Shown: positions 1 to 12,540 of the stretch, piece after piece
How the letters are laid out: every line of letters starts with the position of its first letter
Position numbering within the stretch: the first letter of the stretch is position 1
NCBI GenBank assembly: GCA_020881915.1
Contig: JAJFPB010000007.1
Location: 2,976,001-3,040,000 of the forward strand
From: Paramyrothecium sp. XJ0827
Lineage: Eukaryota; Ascomycota; Sordariomycetes; Hypocreales; Stachybotryaceae
Direction of reading: 5' to 3'
Length of the DNA: 64,000 nt
The notes under the pieces: model-generated
Told to the model about the DNA's origin: nothing
Database searches by the model: none
The model's input: the letters and a program-made list of their open reading frames with translations, nothing else
Translations under genes and position numbers: made by a program

Positions 1-76
1 TAGAATAACCTATTTTAGGTTAACCTAAAATAAATCAGGTTAACCTGGATTAGGTTAACCTGCCTTGCTAACCCTG
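1..76. mobile_element. Right end of a hAT-like element, truncated by window
   Basis: The segment contains repeated GGTTAACC motifs and ends with CCTTGCTAACCCTG at 76. Read inverted this is CAGGGTTAGC, the CAG-type terminus seen in the neighbouring hAT-like elements. The copy of the surrounding repeat at about 9590-10610 continues without this segment, so sequence from 77 onward (AGATATAG) is older host repeat and this piece is an insertion. The left end and the target duplication lie outside the window. The call is inferred from one terminus only. Confidence 0.4.
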
Positions 77-1352
77 AGATATAGTAATAATAAAATTAAT
101 AATAAAGATATTTATAATAAATATAATATATTATAGGTACTTATAAGGCTTAAGCTATTTATTTTAATATATAGGAACTTAATAGAGCTATTAAGATATT
201 ACTATATTACTAAGCAGGCTTGGGAAGATTAGTTAACTAAATTTTAGTTAGTTATTTTTAGAAGCTTTTTAAAAAACCTTATATAATAAGGGGCTTATAT
301 TATATTATCTATTTTATAGCTTTTATATATATTAGACTTTAATCCCTTTATTATAAGCTATATATAGTATTTATATATATAATAGATCTTTATATATAGC
401 TATATATATATAATAATATTAGCTGAATAAATTTTAGTTATTCTGAATAACTAATGAATAACTAAAAATTAGTTAACTAATTTTTATTCAGAATAATTTT
501 TAGTTAACTAAAAATTAGTTATTATTCAGTTAGTTAATTAATTTCCCAAGCCTGTTACTAAGATCTAAATAAATCTTATAGCTATAGCTATAGTAATACT
601 AGTAGTAAAGCCAAAGTTAATATAAGTTCTATAGTAATATATATTACCTAGCCTTAATAAAGTTAAATTAAACTATAGTAGTAAAGTTATTTAAAGAATA
701 GTAATATAAAAATCTACTTATACCCTACTGCCTTATTATAGCTAAAATCTCCTATAGATCTATTTATTACTAATACTAATACTAGAAGAGCTACCTAACC
801 TATAATAACCAATCCTTAAGATATCTCTTAAGAAGCCAGGATCTTTAAAGCCTATAAATAAGGACCCTTAAAGATTATAAGATTATTTCTATATACTAAT
901 TAAATTAATATATAGAAGCCTAAATTATAGCAAAGGGAGATATTAAAGATAGCTTAATTATTAGTAAGGTTTAGTAACTAAAGAAAAGTACTATAGATCT
1001 AGCTAAGAAATAGAAACTAAATTATATCTAAGATATAGCTAATTAATATAAGGAAAAAAGACCTAATAAGGCTTAGAGAAAGGAATTTAATAGTATAAAG
1101 AAGAGATTAGAAAAGGTATAAGATAAAATATATCCCTAAAGCTCTTACTATTATAGGAGATAGTTAGGTAAATCTAACTTATTTTAATTAATAATATCTA
1201 TTTTAAAGTTCTTATTATATAATAATATATATTGCCTGAAGTCTATATAAGCCACTGTGGGCAGCTAACCTGATTACATTACCTATTATATGACCTTAGT
1301 AATAGTAGTAATAATAAGTCTTTTATCTGTAGTACCTAGGAGGAGTAAATTT
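77..1352 (+). repeat. Dispersed repeat, copy A (interrupted)
   Basis: Positions 77-214 plus 555-1352 match, in inverted orientation, the segment at about 9590-10503, with differences that are mostly C/T or G/A. Shared landmarks include AGATATAGTAATAATA near 77, AGTAATACTAGTAGTAAAG near 594, a TACCCTACTGCC block near 721 and GTACCTAGGAGGA near 1340. Copy A is interrupted at 215-554 by a MITE. No coding frame survives and the repeat class is unknown. Confidence 0.75.
215..554. mobile_element. hAT-type MITE with perfect TIRs and 8-bp TSD
   Basis: A 340-bp unit begins CAGGCTTGGGAA and ends TTCCCAAGCCTG, exact inverted termini. It is flanked on both sides by TTACTAAG (207-214 and 555-562). An 8-bp target duplication and a CAG-type terminus are hallmarks of the hAT superfamily. 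The interior is AT-rich with many palindromic TTAGTTAACTAA motifs near both ends and no coding capacity, so it is a non-autonomous element. The copies of the host repeat at 10370-10377 (CTTAGTAG) and 12245-12252 (CTTAGTAA) hold a single, uninterrupted target in inverse orientation, which demonstrates the insertion directly. Confidence 0.9.
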
Positions 1353-2917
1353 AGTTATAATATATAAATATATTAAGTAAAGATAGAGATCTTTAGGGAA
1401 GAGTATAGTAATTAGTTTTAATTAATTAAATAGTTTATAGTATTTTAATTAAGGTTCCTATTTTAAGAATTAAGATTTTTAATCTATTTATTATATTAAT
1501 TTACTTATTATATATATATATATTATATTTATACTTATATTAATAATATTATAATTTTTTTTCTCTTATTTAAGAATTATCTTTAAGTTATTTAAGTAGC
1601 TTAATTTTAGTTTTAGTTCTAATAAATCTTTTATTAATTATTACTTAATTCTTCTTTTTAATTATCATATAAATAATAAAGGAATATTATTAATTAAGAA
1701 GTATATAAATACATTAATAAAATAGTTCTTTTTAATAATTTTTAAATACCTAGAAATATATTATAGTATAATAAATTAGATATATAATTTTATTTTATTC
1801 TATACTTAAAAAAATATAGTTTCTTATAAAGTAAAAAATATATTTTCTTATAGCTAGATAAGAGTAGAAATATATTACTATAAAAGTAAAATATTAAATA
1901 TATATTAAATAAATAGTAATAAATAAAGATATTATTTTATATAAAAGGAAAAACTTTTAAATTAATATAGAAAAATTTAAAAATATTTTTTTAGTTTAAA
2001 CTTATATATCTTAATAATAACTAATAATTATTTATAAAAATAAATATATTAAAAAAGTAAAGCTTTAATATAATCTTATTTTATTATTATAGAGATTTTA
2101 ATTCTTAATAATTAATAAAATTACTTAATAAAACTCTTATTAATTATATAGATTTTTAAAGTAAGTTATTAAGTCTAGTAAAGAAGAAATATTAATTAAT
2201 GGAGCTAGAAGTTATATATCTAATATAGATTATTTAAAAAAATAGGCCTCTATTTTATAGTACTATTTCTAAGACTATAATCCTTATAGATTACTTAGTA
2301 ATAGATGTTATTATATAAAAATAGTTAATATTAATATTTAATATTATTAAAATAAATAATTACCTTATAATTATAAGTAACTTCTTATTATAGTACCCCC
2401 TCTAGATTATTTATATATTAGGCTATTTTAATATGTTACTTAATATATTATTCTATTTTCTATATATAAATAATAATAAGAGATAATTTCTTATAAAAAA
2501 TAATAATATATTTAATAATATCTCTAATTCTATAAATTTAATATTATTTATTATCTTTAAGATAGTTATTATAATAGATCTCTATAATAATATTATTATA
2601 GGTTATATTAATAATATTAAATATATAAAGATTTTATTCTAGCTAAAGAAGTACTTATTAGTAATAGTAATTAAAAATAATATATTTATATATAAGGGCC
2701 TATATTTTATTATAAAAAGTAACTTATTATTTTATATTATATTTAATAGTACTTATTACCTATATATTTCTTATAATTATTTTAAAATAGTAATTAGTTT
2801 TATTTATAACCCTTAGTATTTTAATAAGAAAAAAAATATAATTTAAATAGTTTTATATTTACTAATATATTCTAGTAAATTAAGTCTTATATTTAGTATT
2901 ATTAATATACTTTAGTT

Positions 2918-3400
2918 CAGGCTTAGGAAATTAGTTAACTAATTAAATAATAACTAAAAATTAGTTAACTAAAAATTAGTTAGAATAAATATTAGTTAAC
3001 TAAATTTTAGTTAACTAAAAATTAATTAGAATAAAAATTAGTTAACTAATTTTTAGTTATTCACTAGTTATTTAGAATAACTAAAATTTAGTTAGTTAAT
3101 TTTATTATATATATATAGCTATATAATAGAATCCTTTATATATAGAGATATAATATATAGCGTATAATAAAGGTATTAATTCTAGTATATATAAAGATAA
3201 TAATATAAATAATATTATATAAGCTTATATATATATAAAAGAGCTTTTAAAAAGTTACTAAAAATAACTAACTAAATTTTAGTTAACTAGAAATTAGTTA
3301 ACTAAAAATTAGTTAGAATAAAAAGTAGTTAACTAAATTTTAGTTATTCACTAGTTATTTAGAATAACTAATTTTTAGTTAACTAATCTTCCCAACCCTG
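2918..3400. mobile_element. Second hAT-type MITE of related family
   Basis: A 483-bp unit starts CAGGCTTAGGAAATTAGTTAAC and ends TTAACTAATCTTCCCAACCCTG; the ends are imperfect inverted repeats of the same family as the 215-554 element. The flanks are CTTTAGTT (2910-2917) and CTTTAGTC (3401-3408), an 8-bp duplication differing by one C/T transition as RIP would cause. TTAGTTAACTAA palindromes crowd both ends. No ORF is present. Confidence 0.8.
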
Positions 3401-4005
3401 CTTTAGTCTAATAGTTATAGTAATAATTATATAGTAATTTATAATCTATAATATTAGAGTTTATTTCTTTTAAAACCTAATTCCTAGATTTTATTATTAA
3501 TATTCCTATTATATTATTTATTAAAGATATCTTTTATTAACTTAGATTTAAGAAATATAACTTAATACTTATAGATATTTATAAGTTATTTAAGAAATAA
3601 GCCCTTATTCTAGATTATACTATATATAATACTAAGAAATAAATATAAGTACTTTTAAAATTTTAATTATTAATTAATTAAGATTTACTTTAAGCTTTAA
3701 TTATTAATTTTAATAAGAAGTAAATAAATAACTTCTAGTAAGAACTCTTTAAATTCTTAAAAATATAATTAATTTTTACTATAGTTTAGTATTTTATAGG
3801 TAATAATTAAATAAAATCTATAAATTAAATAATTAAGGCTACCTTAAGATATTTTTTCTTTATAAATATTAACAATTATTAGCTATTAGTATTACTAATA
3901 ATATAATCTTTACTTAATAATATATATATAATCTCCCTATAGTATATATGAAATAAAGTAATCTTTAGTTTTTAATTCTAGATATCTTTAATAGTTCTAA
4001 AGAAC

Positions 4006-7000
4006 TAGGCTTAGGAAGGTTAGTTAATTAAATCTAGGTTAACTAAAAATAAATTAGGTTAACTAATTATGAGTTAACTTATTTTTGGTTAACCTATTTT
4101 TGGTTAACCTGTATTTGGTTAACCTATTTTTGGTTAACCTGTATTTGGTTAACCTATTATTAGTTAACTTATAATAACCAAATATTAGTTATTATATATA
4201 TATATAATGTAGATATATATATAATGTAGATATATATATAATGTAGATATATATATATATTATAGATATATATATACTATAGCTATATATAGTACTTTTT
4301 AAATTAGATAATTTCTTAAGCCCTAATTTACTATAAACTTTACATTAGTTTAAAATACTATATAACTAGCTATGGGAAATATTTATATATCTATAAATAT
4401 TTATATAAATCTTTTATATAATTATTATATATATAGTATTTTGTAACTTATATAAATATATATATAATAGCTATATATAGTACTTTTAAAATTAGATAAT
4501 TCCTTAGGCTCTAATTTGCTCTAAATTGCACTTTAGTTTAAATAGCTATAGAACTAGCTATATAAATACTATAAAAGTAAAAAGAAATAGTTACTATATA
4601 ATACTAATTTAAATCCTCCTTTAAACTCTTAAAATCCCTATATTTCTAGCTCTTTAATAATATTAATTCCCTAACTATATCTAGATATAATTAAGACCTT
4701 TACTTAGTAATAATATTATTACTAGTAGAAAATATAGCCTCAATAGCAGTAGATGTAGCCGGAATAGCTAGATAATACCTAGCTAATATAGATAATATAG
4801 GAAATCAATTAATATATAATTTCTACCAAGCTAATATATCTATCTATATAATAATTAGTAAAAATATAATAATAATAGTAATAAAATAGGGAAAAATAGG
4901 GAAAAATAATATAAATAACTTATATACTTAGGAATATATTTATCTTTAAAATATAAAGATAATTTATTACTATTATTAGTATTATCTATATATAATTCAT
5001 CTTCTAAGGCAGGCGTAGAGCCTTTAGAAGATATAGGCCTAGGGCTATTATCTACTAGTTCATCAAAAGATATAGCAGTATTAGAAGGCCCTTTAAGCCT
5101 ATAAATAATATTAGTTATATATATATATATATATATATATAACATAGAGAATTTACTTACTTATTATATTCTACTATAATTAACTTAATAGTATCTGATT
5201 TAATAGTAGGATAACAATATAGTATTTCCCTAGGTTTAAAATGCTATAATTAATGCCTAGGATCTAATATAAGGGCTATTATATAGGATTTATAGCTAGT
5301 AAGACCCTTAGGGCCCCTAGCTACTAGCTTATAAGGGAAATATTTCTCTAATTTAGCTAGGCCCTTAGAAATAGAGGATCCTAAGTAGGTAAAAAAGTCC
5401 CCCTATATATATATATATATTAGTATATATAATAATAATAATAATAATAATAACTTATATATTCCTTATAATTAGGATTAGTAACGATTTTAGTATACTT
5501 TTCCTTATAATAATTTAAGAGTTTATATAATAGATATATATATAAGAGACTTTCCGGAAGTATTATATATAGCTGGCCTTATAATATTTCTAAAGGTCTT
5601 AAAAAAACCCTAAAAAGGTCGGCTAGGGCCTGGGTTTTTTCTTAATTAATTTCAGTAAGGAATATATTTTTAAATTCCTTATTAGTAGTATTCCTATATA
5701 TATATAGGAAAGAGGCTCTTTTAATTTAATAGTAGCCTCAAGCATAAAAAAAGTCAAATTCCAACGGGTTACTATATCTATATTATATTATTAGTAATTA
5801 TATTATATTATATCTATATATATATATCTATCTATATATATATAGGGGAATTATAAATAACTTACTTATCGGAATTTATTGTTTTTTAGTTTCTAAGGTA
5901 TTAGAATTCTTATATTTTAAAACAGCCTCTTCTAATAGCTTTCTAGGCTCTTAATTATATTTTATAAGAGAAGCTATTTAATAAATTTGGTTTAGAAGAT
6001 CTATATATAATAGATATTAGTAAATATATAAATATATATATATATATAATAATAATAATTATATATATAAATAAATAGAGAGGGAAAATATAGGAAATTA
6101 TGTACCTTTTAATTCTATATCTTCTATTTCTACTACTAGATCCCTATTTAATTTATCTATAGTAGTATAAATATAAATAGATAAATTAGTAGCTATTTTT
6201 TCGGATAATAAAAAATCTAATAATATATCTTATGCTACTAAATTAATTATAAATGCTATATATTGAATATCGGCCTCAAAAGTTATTGATTTTCCGGTAA
6301 TATTTAAATTTGACTTATATGCTTGTAAAAAGGTATTATTATTTGTAGTATTATCTCTAGTAATACTATTATATAGTTAGTTATATATATATCTATATAT
6401 ATTTATTATATATTATAATATATATAATATAATAATAGGAAAATAGAAAACTTACCTTAAAATCGTAAATTCTGTAATACTAGAATAAGGGGATAAGGCA
6501 AATAGGAATTCCTTATAGATATTAAGGCCTATATAAGCCTCTTGAAGTTTATTAAAGCCTATATAATAATTAGCTATAATATATATATATATATATATAA
6601 TATTATAAATAATATAATAATATAATAGTAAATACTATAATAAAATAAATAACTTATTTATAAGCTTATAATATAAGGTAAAATTACTATTTAGGAAAAT
6701 AGTAATAATTCCTAGATAGGAAGCCCCTATATTTAAAGACTATATATCAAATATAAGGGAAAATGCCCCATTAGTTCGAATATTATCTTCAAATTGGCTA
6801 TTTAGGGCCCTAAGGCCCTTTTTGAAGGTATTAGATAATAATAATCGTATTTTCTTCCTATTAATAATAGGGGCCTTACTAAATAGATATATATATATTA
6901 GCTTATATATAATAAACTAAATAAATAAGAATAATTATAGTAATTTAGGAGATATAGGGTAGTAGCTAAGAAATTATATATAGGGAAGTATATATATAAT

Positions 7001-7240
7001 TAATATAAAAATACTTACTTACCTATTATAATAGGATAATAAGCTTTAAAAAGCCGGAGAATCTATTATATTAAAAGAGATATTATTTTCTATAAGGAAA
7101 TTTAGGACCCTATTAAGGGCGTCCTTTTTAGAAAATTGATTTGCTATAGCTATAATATCCCTAGGGCATTTACTAGGGGTTTGAGGTATTATAGAGCTAG
7201 TAGTAGTTGGGCTTGATAGGTCGGCTTCTATATTAAATTA

Positions 7241-7281
<41 letters not shown>

Positions 7282-9010
7282 TATAGGAAATAGAAAATAG
7301 GAAAAATAGAATATAACTTACTTCTTTTTTTAACTAATTCTGATTTTTTATTATAGGCAATTTTAGGGTGATTATTTTAATAATGCCTAGCTAGATTTAA
7401 ATATATTAAGTTTAATTTCCTAGCTTTATAAGTAGCTTAAAAATTATATCTAAATATATATATATTAGTATATAATAATAAAGCTTTATATATATATAGA
7501 AAAAAAAGAAAATATAATAAAGAAATAAATAACTTATATAGTATATTTATATAGGATCTCTCTTTCTATATTATTATTATAAGGTAAAAGAGCCCTAGTA
7601 AATAGATTATTTATAAATATATATACTAATATAGGTACTAGTTATTATTTAGGGTTAAAATAGCTTACTATTATAGCTACTAAGCTACTAGTAGTAGATA
7701 TAGGGGCCCTAGGGGTCTCTTCTAGGTCCCTACTAGAATTAAATTCTATAAGGGAAATAGTTAAGGCCTCTATAGGGTCTATAATTAACTAGGTATTAGG
7801 CATAGAGGCCTCAGAGCTACTTATAGATTAAAGACTATTTAAATAGTTAAATATATTAAATATATATATATATATATAGATATATATATAGAAAATAGAG
7901 TAGTTATAATAGATAGATAGTAGTAGAGTAAATAGATAGTTACTTATAAAAGAAGAATAGGATTTTTAGAGAGAAATTAAGTCTTCTTTTATAGAAATTT
8001 CCTTCTTACTAATTCCTAGGAATTTCTTTCTCTTCTAAAATTAAGAATTTCTTATTTTTAAGTATTAGAAATTAATTCCTTCTTATTTTATTTACTAGTA
8101 TTTTTAGCTACCTTAGTATTAATAAGGAATTTAGATTTATTCTATAGTAGGTCTTATAGTTATTATAGCTAATATAGGCACTAATAGAGATCCCTATAGT
8201 AAATGTAACTAGTTATGTAGCTAAAACCGGATATTAACTAAGTATAGATCTTTTCCTAATTAGGAAATTATATATATTCTTATAGCCCTATTTTAAAATA
8301 TACTTATATAGATTATTATTTATTTTTAGCTAATATAATTAGCTAGTTATATAGCTATTTAAATTAAAGTGTAGTTTAGAGTAAATTAGAGCTTAGGGAA
8401 TTATTTAATTTTAAAAGTACTATATATAGTTATTATATATATATATATATAAGTTAAAAAATACTATATATATTATAATCATATAAAAGATTTATATAAA
8501 TATTTAAAGACCTATGTATATTTTCTATAGGTAGTTATATAGCTATGTAAACTTAAGTGTAATTTAGACCGAATTAGAGCTTAAGGAATTATCTAAGTTC
8601 AAAAGTACTATATATAGCTATAATATCTATATATATTATATATAATAGAAAATACTATATATATTATAATTATATATAATATTTATAAAGTTATTTTAAA
8701 TATATATGTATATATAATAACTAATATTAAGTTAACTAATATCTAGTTAACTAATTATTAATTAACTAATTATTGGTTAGTTATCTATTTTTCTATTATA
8801 TTTAAATTAATATCTATAATTATAATAAATATCTTATTATAACTTATATATAAGCTTTAAAAATATAATTATAGCTATTATAATATATAAAAATAAGGTA
8901 ATTTAATATTAGCTAACTAATAATTAGTTAACTAATTATTAGTTAACCTATTTTTGGTTTAACCTATTTTTAGTTAACTAATTATTAGTTAACTAACCTT
9001 CCTAAGCCTA
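4006..9010 (-). mobile_element. Degenerate ~5-kb hAT transposon
   Basis: Both ends carry the same 22 bp in inverted orientation, starting TAGGCTTAGGAAGG at 4006 and its reverse complement ending at 9010. The first base pair looks like a RIP-altered CAG terminus at each end. Subterminal repeats occur twice on each side (about 4250-4400 and 4440-4575; 8330-8470 and 8495-8650) in opposite orientation, each containing a TTTAAAATTAGATAATTCC-like block. GGTTAACC and TTAGTTAACTAA motifs line the outer 200 bp. The interior holds a decayed minus-strand transposase. The 8-bp flanks (TAAAGAAC and TATAATTA) do not match, so the target duplication is lost or the two ends belong to different insertions. 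Confidence 0.7.
4950..7840 (-). pseudogene. hAT transposase relic
   Basis: Reading the minus strand with stops allowed gives transposase-like blocks in the expected order. Near 7690-7800 is a Ser/Thr- and acid-rich N-terminal piece. Near 7340-7440 is an LARHY-x-NNHPK segment resembling the His pair of a BED zinc finger. Near 5500-5600 is a PESLLYIYLL segment resembling the helical part before the hAT dimerisation region. Near 5240-5270 is ALILDPRH, the conserved A-x-x-L-D-P-R motif of hAT transposases. The tail near 4985-5100 includes GSTPALEDEL. Stops are mainly TAA or TAG where CAA, CAG or similar codons are expected. AT dinucleotide runs mark former introns. The gene is dead; superfamily assignment is by motif, not alignment. 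Confidence 0.6.
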
Positions 9011-9589
9011 TATAATTAATAATAGCTCTTTACTACTTATTACTATTTTAAAAAATTAATATTAAATTAAAGCTAAGGATTATAGATCTTAAGATTATTA
9101 AAGAAGATTATTAATTAGTAGTAAAGTATATAATTAATATTTATAATTTTATTCTTAGATATTTATTTATTAAAATAAGTTAGAAATTAATTATCTTTAT
9201 TTATAATAATAATTATATATAAATATAATTTACTTAGAATTATTTTAGAGATTATAAGCTAATAAAACCTATTAAAAGCAATAATAGCTATATATAAATA
9301 AAATATATTATAATATAAATCTATTTAGAAATATACTAAAATCTTATTAATTTTTAAAGAATAATATAATATTTTTATATATTTAAAATAAAATCTACTT
9401 TAAAATTACTTATTAAGAAAAAACTTAAAAATAATTACTTTAATACCTCTTATATTTTATTTAATAATTATATTAATAAATAAATAAAGTTTAATAATTA
9501 ATAAAATATAATTAAAATATATTAGATTATATTTAAGGTAAATAAAAACTATAAAATAAATAAATATTATTTTTATTAATACTTAAAGT

Positions 9590-10610
9590 CCTCCTAGGTA
9601 CTAAGAATAAAAGACCTATTATTACTACTATTACTAAGGTTATATAATAGATAATATAATTAGATTAGCTACTTATAGTAGCTTATATAGATTTATATTA
9701 AGTAATATATATTATTATATAATAAGAACTTTATTCCTTCTTAGGAAATAAATATTATTAATTAAAATAAGTTAGATTTACCTAACTATTTCCTATAATA
9801 ATAAGAGCTTTAATCTATCTTATATCTTTTCTAATCTCTTCTTTATACTATTAAATTCCTTTCTCTAAGCCTTATTAGGTCTCTTTCTCTTATATCAATT
9901 AGCTATATCTTAGATATAATTTAGTTCCTATTTCTTAGCTAGATCTATAGTACTTTTCTTTAAATACTAGATCTTATTAATAATTAAGCTATTTTTAATA
10001 TCTCCCTTAGCTATAACTTAGACTTCTATATATTAATTTAGTTAGTATATAAAAATACTTATAGTCTTTAAGGGTCCTTATCTATAGGCTTTAAAGATTC
10101 TAGCTTCTTAAGAGATATCTTAAGGATTAGTTATTATAGTAGGTTAGGTAGCTCTTCTAGTATTGGTGTTAGTAATAAATAGAGATTTCGGCTGCAATAA
10201 GGTAGTAGGGCATAAGTAGATTTTTATACTACTATTCTTTAAATAACTTTACTACTATAGTTTAATTTAATTTTATTAAGGCTAGGTAATATATATTACT
10301 ATAGAACTTAGTATTATTAACTTTAGCTTTACTACTAGTATTACTATAGCTATAGCTATAAGTATAGACCTTAGTAGTATAGTAATATCTTAATAGTTCC
10401 ATTAAGTTCCTATATATTAGAATAGATAACTTAAGCCTTATAAGTGCCTATAGTATATTATATTGTAGATATCTTTATTATTAATTCTATTATTACTATA
10501 TCTAAGGTTCTAGGTATTAGATCTCCCTATTAAATTATTTTTATTATATTTAGGTTCTTATTTAAGATTCTTAAATTTAGGTTATTTTAATAAATTTCTT
10601 AATTAATACT
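9590..10610 (-). repeat. Dispersed repeat, copy B (inverted, unoccupied)
   Basis: This is the inverted counterpart of copy A, running from CTCCTAGGTAC (9591) past CTATATCT (10496-10503). It extends about 100 bp further than A because A is broken at 76/77 by another insertion. It holds the single-copy target CTTAGTAG at 10370-10377 where copy A has a MITE. It is less decayed than its surroundings in places, for example GATTTCGGCTGCAATAAGG near 10185. No coding frame survives. Confidence 0.75.
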
Positions 10611-11403
10611 TAAAGAAATTAATTAATATTAAAGAAATTCTTTATAATTACTTTATTAAATTAAGTCCTAATAATAAAGAAATTTAAAAACTACTAATAT
10701 CTTTAAATTTATTAAGTTTATAATTAATAAAAAAATTAAAAAAACTAAGTATATTAGAAGGGACTTTTTTTTAAATTTAAATCTAAGTTAGTAGAAATAA
10801 GTAATAATAATATTTTCTACTTATATTAGTAAATTTATTACTTTTATTATTATTTCTTTTATATATTATTATATATTAGTAATACTATAATTATTATATT
10901 ATTAAGTCTATTCTTAGATTAGCTATAATTTATATTTTTTATACTTTTATTATTTTATATTATATTATAATTAAGAGAAAGTACTAATTTCTTTATTATA
11001 TATTATTTTTTCTTATTTTATAGTATTATATAATATATATTAATATAATTAAATAATATTTTTCTTCTTTATTTTATTACTATATATAATATTTTATATT
11101 ACTATATATTAATATAGCTAAATAGTACTTTTTTATTATTATTATATATTAATATTACTAAAAATAATATTTTTTATTATTTTACTATAATATATAATAT
11201 TATAGCTAAATAATATAGTTTTATTTATTTTATTATATTCTAGATTATTAGAGATTATTATAGCTATATTAGTATATCTTTTCTTTTAAATTATTAATTA
11301 ATATATCTTTCTTTTATTTATAATAAATAATAATAAGTTCTAAGAATAGGATATTCCCTTTTTATTAAGGGGGTAATTAATATATTTATATTATATTATT
11401 ATT

Positions 11404-11490
11404 AGTTATTATTATTATTAGTTATTATTATTATTAGTTATTATTATTATTAGTTATTATTATTATTAGTTATTATTATTATTAGTTATT
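11404..11490. repeat. 16-bp tandem repeat (AGTTATTATTATTATT)n
   Basis: Five exact head-to-tail copies of AGTTATTATTATTATT run from 11404 to 11483, followed by a partial copy. It is a simple minisatellite within the AT-rich block and has no sign of function. Confidence 0.95.
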
Positions 11491-11639
11491 AATTACCTAT
11501 AGAGATACTATACTACCTTATGTAAATAAATAGAGAATTAAGCTTTTATATATATATTTCTTAATAATTACTAATAATCTATAATATATTTAATTAATTA
11601 AATTTATTATTTATTATAAATATAATAAAGCTATTAATT

Positions 11640-12492
11640 AAAATATATTCCTAAAGCTCTTATTATTATAGAAAATAATTCAATTAATATTATTTATTTT
11701 CTAGGAAATTATAAAATAAATTATTTTATTTAATCTTATTTATAATTATAAAAATAAATAAAGTTCTTATTATATATTAATATATACTATAGGTTTATAT
11801 AAGTTACTATAGTAATTAAACTAATTATCTAATTTATTATATAATCTTAGTAATAGTAATAATAATAGGTCTTTTATTCTTAGTACCTAAAAATATTCTT
11901 TATTTTATTAAAATTAATTTCTTTTATAGCTCTTAAATTATATTATAATTTTTAAAAATTTTATATTTACTTTAATTATTTTAAGTTCTTTTATATATTA
12001 TATTAATTTATATTTAATTTTATTAATTTTCTTTATTTAAGTAATTTTACTAATTAAGTATTAAAATAAATTTAAATTTAATATAAAAATCTTAATATAT
12101 ATTAAAATTATAAGAAGTACTTTTTACTTTAATATTCTTTATAAAATATATATAGATTTTTATATTACTTTTCTTTAAGTAAAGTATTAACTTTAGCTTT
12201 ATTCCTACTATTACTATAATTATAATTATAAGATTTATTTAAATCTTAGTAATATTTTAATATTCTAATAGCTTTATTAAGTCTTTCTCTATATATATAT
12301 ATAATAAAATAAATAACTTAAGTCTTATAAATATATATAATATATTATATAATAAATATATTTATTAACTTTATTATTATTATATTTAGGATTCTAAGTA
12401 TTAAATTTTCTTATTAAATTATTTTTATTATATTTATATTTTTTATTTAATATTCTTAAATTTATATTATTTTAATAAATTTCTTAATAAGT
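11640..12492. repeat. Dispersed repeat, copy C (rearranged)
   Basis: The left part (about 11640-11900) matches copy A at about 1126-1345 in the same orientation, with blocks CCTAAAGCTCTTA and CTTAGTAATAGTAATAATA. The right part (about 12115-12492) matches copy B at about 10220-10610, so it is inverted relative to A. Copy C is therefore a chimera of two opposed pieces. It also contains the intact MITE target CTTAGTAA at 12245-12252. Confidence 0.6.
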
Positions 12493-12540
12493 ATAAGGTA
12501 AAGTATAGGGTAAGTAAGTACAGAAGCTATTACTATAAAA

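Larger units (their letters stand above)
1..12540. repeat. RIP-degraded AT-rich repeat block
   Basis: The whole stretch is overwhelmingly A and T, CpG is nearly absent, TpA is very frequent, and all frames are closed except short low-complexity ORFs. This is the pattern left by repeat-induced point mutation (C to T, mainly at CpA), a known fungal genome defence acting on duplicated DNA. At least three transposon-like units and three copies of another repeat are recognisable and are listed separately. Unassigned parts (about 1360-2910, 3410-4000 and 10620-11400) show only AT-rich sequence; short stretches near 2170-2300 look faintly like a retroelement protease region but are too decayed to call. 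The block ends abruptly near 12540, where base composition becomes balanced. Confidence 0.9.

Noticed and set aside
1..70. Repeated GGTTAACC motifs considered as telomeric or subtelomeric repeats
   Set aside because: The motif is not TTAGGG-like and recurs inside the hAT-type elements near 4030-4170 and 8935-9000, so it is a transposon subterminal motif.
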